Below, in pieces: positions 62,270-64,000 of a DNA stretch of 64,000 nucleotides (position 1 is the stretch's first letter; every line of letters begins with the position of its first letter). A program made the position numbers and the translations under genes. The DNA is from an uncultured Pedobacter sp. (lineage in GTDB: Bacteria > Bacteroidota > Bacteroidia > Sphingobacteriales > Sphingobacteriaceae). The stretch covers positions 72,884 to 136,883 of the forward strand of contig NZ_CAMLIG010000010.1 in the NCBI RefSeq assembly GCF_946480185.1, given 5' to 3'. The notes below the pieces were generated by a model that was given only the letters and a program-made list of their open reading frames with translations, had not been told where the DNA came from and made no database searches.

Positions 62270-62857
62270 ATGCGTGAGAAAGTAATGTTAGAAATAGGCG
62301 GGCATCTGGTTTCGGAAGAGCTGATCAAAGAAAACTTTATCTGTAATCTGGAAAAATGTAAGGGCGCTTGCTGTATCGAAGGAGATTCGGGCGCACCTTT
62401 AAATGAAGATGAATTGGCTATTTTGGAAGAAATATATCCAAAAGTAAAACCTTACATGACCGTTAAAGGCATTGAAGCTATTGAGCAACAAGGCACTTCG
62501 GTAAAAGATTTTGAAGGAGATTATACCACCACCTGCGTAGATGTAAACAAAGAATGTGCTTACGTAACTTGGGAAAACGGCATCACTAAATGCGCAATTG
62601 AAAAAGCTTACGAAGAAAAAGTAATCGATTGGAAAAAACCTATTTCTTGTCACTTATACCCTATCCGCTTAACTAAATATCCAGAATTTGATATGTTACA
62701 TTATGATCGTTGGAGTATTTGTAGCGATGCCTGTACTTTAGGAAATGAACATAAAGTGAGAGTGTATCAGTTTTTGAAAGAGCCTTTGATCAGAAAATAC
62801 GGTGAGGACTGGTACGAGGAGTTAGAAGAAAATATAAGGGTTTTAAATCAGAGTTAA
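62270..62857 (+). CDS. DUF3109 family cysteine-rich protein
   Basis: 195 residues with nine or more cysteines: FICNLEKCKGACCIEGDSGAPL, TTTCVDVNKECAYVTWENGITKCAIEKAYEE, PISCHLYPIRLTKYP and WSICSDACTLG. The pattern suggests a metal or Fe-S site, as in YkgJ-like proteins, and fits DUF3109. The start is ATG 62270 or possibly 62285. Function unknown; not obviously related to the sugar genes on either side. Confidence 0.87.
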   Translation: MREKVMLEIGGHLVSEELIKENFICNLEKCKGACCIEGDSGAPLNEDELAILEEIYPKVKPYMTVKGIEAIEQQGTSVKDFEGDYTTTCVDVNKECAYVTWENGITKCAIEKAYEEKVIDWKKPISCHLYPIRLTKYPEFDMLHYDRWSICSDACTLGNEHKVRVYQFLKEPLIRKYGEDWYEELEENIRVLNQS

Positions 62858-62911
62858 ATTTTTACCTTTGCAGTTCTAACAGAAAAACGTCAAATTTTAG
62901 ATTATACCACT

Positions 62912-63784
62912 TTGAAAGGAATAATTTTAGCAGGAGGAACAGGTTCTCGTTTACATCCTTTAACGCTTGCAGTAAGCAAGCAAATGATGCCGGTTTATGA
63001 TAAACCGATGATTTATTATCCATTGGCAACGTTAATGTTGGCCGGGATTAATGAAGTGTTGATCATCTCTACCCCACAAGATTTACCGGGTTTCCAAAAG
63101 CTATTAGGCGATGGAACAAATATGGGCTGTAAATTCTCTTATGCGGAACAGCCTTCTCCCGATGGTTTGGCACAGGCTTTTATCATCGGTGCCGATTTTA
63201 TTGGTGATGATGCAGTGGCTTTAGTATTAGGAGATAATATTTTCTTTGGTGATGGCATGGCGAAGTTGATGCAAGCCAATAACAACCCAAAAGGGGGCGT
63301 AGTTTTTGCCTACCCGGTTCACGATCCAGAAAGGTACGGTGTGGTAGAATTTGACGCAGATAAAAAAGCGATCTCTATTGAAGAGAAACCCGAAAATCCA
63401 AAGTCCAACTATGCGGTGCCGGGATTATATTTCTATGATAACAGCGTAGTAGAAGTAGCAAAAAACATTAAACCTTCTCCACGCGGAGAGCTGGAAATTA
63501 CCGATATCAACAAATATTATTTAGAGAAAGGTTTATTAAAAGTGGGTTTGCTGAGTAGAGGAACTGCTTGGCTGGATACAGGCACTTTTGAATCTTTAAT
63601 GCAGGCAGGCACTTTTGTGCAGGTGATAGAAGACCGCCAAGGTTTAAAAATAGGCTGTATTGAAGAGATAGCTTACAGAATGAATTTTATTGATAAAGAA
63701 GCTTTACGTAAATTGGGCGAACCATTGGTAAAAAGTGGCTACGGAAAATATTTAGTAGATATTGCCGACGGGAAAATATTATAG
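62912..63784 (+). CDS. rfbA: Glucose-1-phosphate thymidylyltransferase
   Basis: Makes dTDP-glucose, first step to dTDP-rhamnose and other deoxysugars. [33 protein letters not shown] at the start, [36 protein letters not shown] region (here [16 protein letters not shown]) and [11 protein letters not shown] are diagnostic. Length 290. The start codon is TTG at 62912, because the usual protein begins MKGIILAGG there and no ATG precedes it in frame. rfbB, C and D are not in the window. Confidence 0.97.
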   Translation: MKGIILAGGTGSRLHPLTLAVSKQMMPVYDKPMIYYPLATLMLAGINEVLIISTPQDLPGFQKLLGDGTNMGCKFSYAEQPSPDGLAQAFIIGADFIGDDAVALVLGDNIFFGDGMAKLMQANNNPKGGVVFAYPVHDPERYGVVEFDADKKAISIEEKPENPKSNYAVPGLYFYDNSVVEVAKNIKPSPRGELEITDINKYYLEKGLLKVGLLSRGTAWLDTGTFESLMQAGTFVQVIEDRQGLKIGCIEEIAYRMNFIDKEALRKLGEPLVKSGYGKYLVDIADGKIL

Positions 63785-63851
63785 GAGGATTTGCAGAGCG
63801 TTGATTTGGAATAGTGGAGTGATTAGATACTGGGTAATGTCAGTATTTAAA

Positions 63852-64000
63852 GTCGTCATGTCGAACGTCAGCGGGACATCTCACAAATAGGTGACAAACG
63901 CGATATGGTGAACGTCCTTGTGAGAGGTCTCGTATCATACCATTGACGTTTTTCATAATTAGACTATTAAAAGCAGAGCCGTTTTGTCCTGCTGAGCGGA
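63852..64000. repeat. Dispersed intergenic repeats after rfbA
   Basis: The words gtcgtcatgtcgaacgtcag, acatctcacaaataggtg (63876-63893, exact match to 48992-49009) and, inverted, cttgtgagaggtctc (63920-63934) form one copy; a second, different copy (tgtcctgctgagcgga, 63985-64000) is cut by the window end. No gene is visible after 63784. Confidence 0.6.

Noticed and set aside
1..64000. tRNA, rRNA, CRISPR, prophage or intact insertion sequence
   Set aside because: I looked in the larger intergenic gaps and saw no tRNA-like TTCGA arms in context, no regularly spaced repeats of CRISPR size and no transposase. A tRNAscan or Infernal run would be needed to exclude small RNAs.

Overview
The window is AT-rich chromosomal DNA from a member of the Bacteroidota, most likely the Sphingobacteriaceae (Pedobacter-like). 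The evidence for this is: Bacteroidota-type promoters (TTG, 17-23 bases, TAnnTTTG) in front of sdhC, a Deg protease and a membrane regulator; the sdhC-sdhA-sdhB order; a bacillithiol gene (bshA); the LptC lipoprotein type; DUF2007, DUF3109 and DUF6427-like genes; weak Shine-Dalgarno sequences; and many short dispersed repeats between genes. I see no rRNA, tRNA, CRISPR array, prophage or intact insertion sequence. Genus-level placement is inference.

Layout. 0-18 kb is mostly minus strand: succinate dehydrogenase (sdhC-sdhA-sdhB, the last cut by the window edge), a Deg/HtrA protease, dapF (plus strand), an lptC / outer-membrane protein / coaX block, a polytopic membrane protein, a glycosyltransferase, a cysS-AhpD-like-tag run, and a mutL-rhomboid-rhomboid-EEP run. 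18-30 kb is plus strand: a serine beta-lactamase-like hydrolase, a coiled-coil lipoprotein, bshA, a cluster of palindromic repeats with a ~290-bp tandem duplication, polA, a class III Fic protein, glgA-glgC and a small exported protein. 30-37 kb is a hexuronate / 2-keto-3-deoxygluconate island: a YhcH-type protein, kdgK, eda, two ExuT/DehT-like MFS transporters and, between them, a membrane-anchored DNA-binding regulator. 37-47 kb holds a pirin, an NAD(P)-binding protein coupled to an ABC-F ATPase, a small membrane protein, mnmG, an Ig-like lipoprotein, an FMN reductase, a gamma-carbonic anhydrase-like protein and nadB. 47.6-56 kb has nadA, a group of exported proteins (PQQ-type propeller and PD40-like), an SSS symporter and a zinc peptidase. 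56-59 kb (minus strand) has a CPBP protease, DUF2007, cdsA and psd. 58.8-64 kb has dusB, apaG, a WbpE/WbpD-like amino-sugar pair, DUF3109 and rfbA.

Most notable observations. Two exact copies of the ParB site parS (TGTTCCACGTGAAACA) lie 43 bp apart directly in front of mnmG. About 6.5 kb further on, the AT-rich gap between the divergent genes nadB and nadA carries a run of same-strand DnaA-box-like motifs, one of them perfect. Together they suggest that this segment is close to the chromosome origin. Other points of interest are the transmembrane winged-helix-like regulator in the uronate island, the tandemly duplicated palindromic repeat unit at 22.1-22.7 kb, a dispersed repeat family present at several intergenic sites, and a hydrolase that looks like the C-terminal half of a GH3/beta-lactamase fusion.

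Working together: kdgK and eda turn 2-keto-3-deoxygluconate into pyruvate and glyceraldehyde-3-phosphate, fed by the two transporters. nadB and nadA make quinolinate for NAD. glgC and glgA make glycogen. cdsA and psd serve phosphatidylethanolamine synthesis. The 60-64 kb genes supply precursors for surface polysaccharide.
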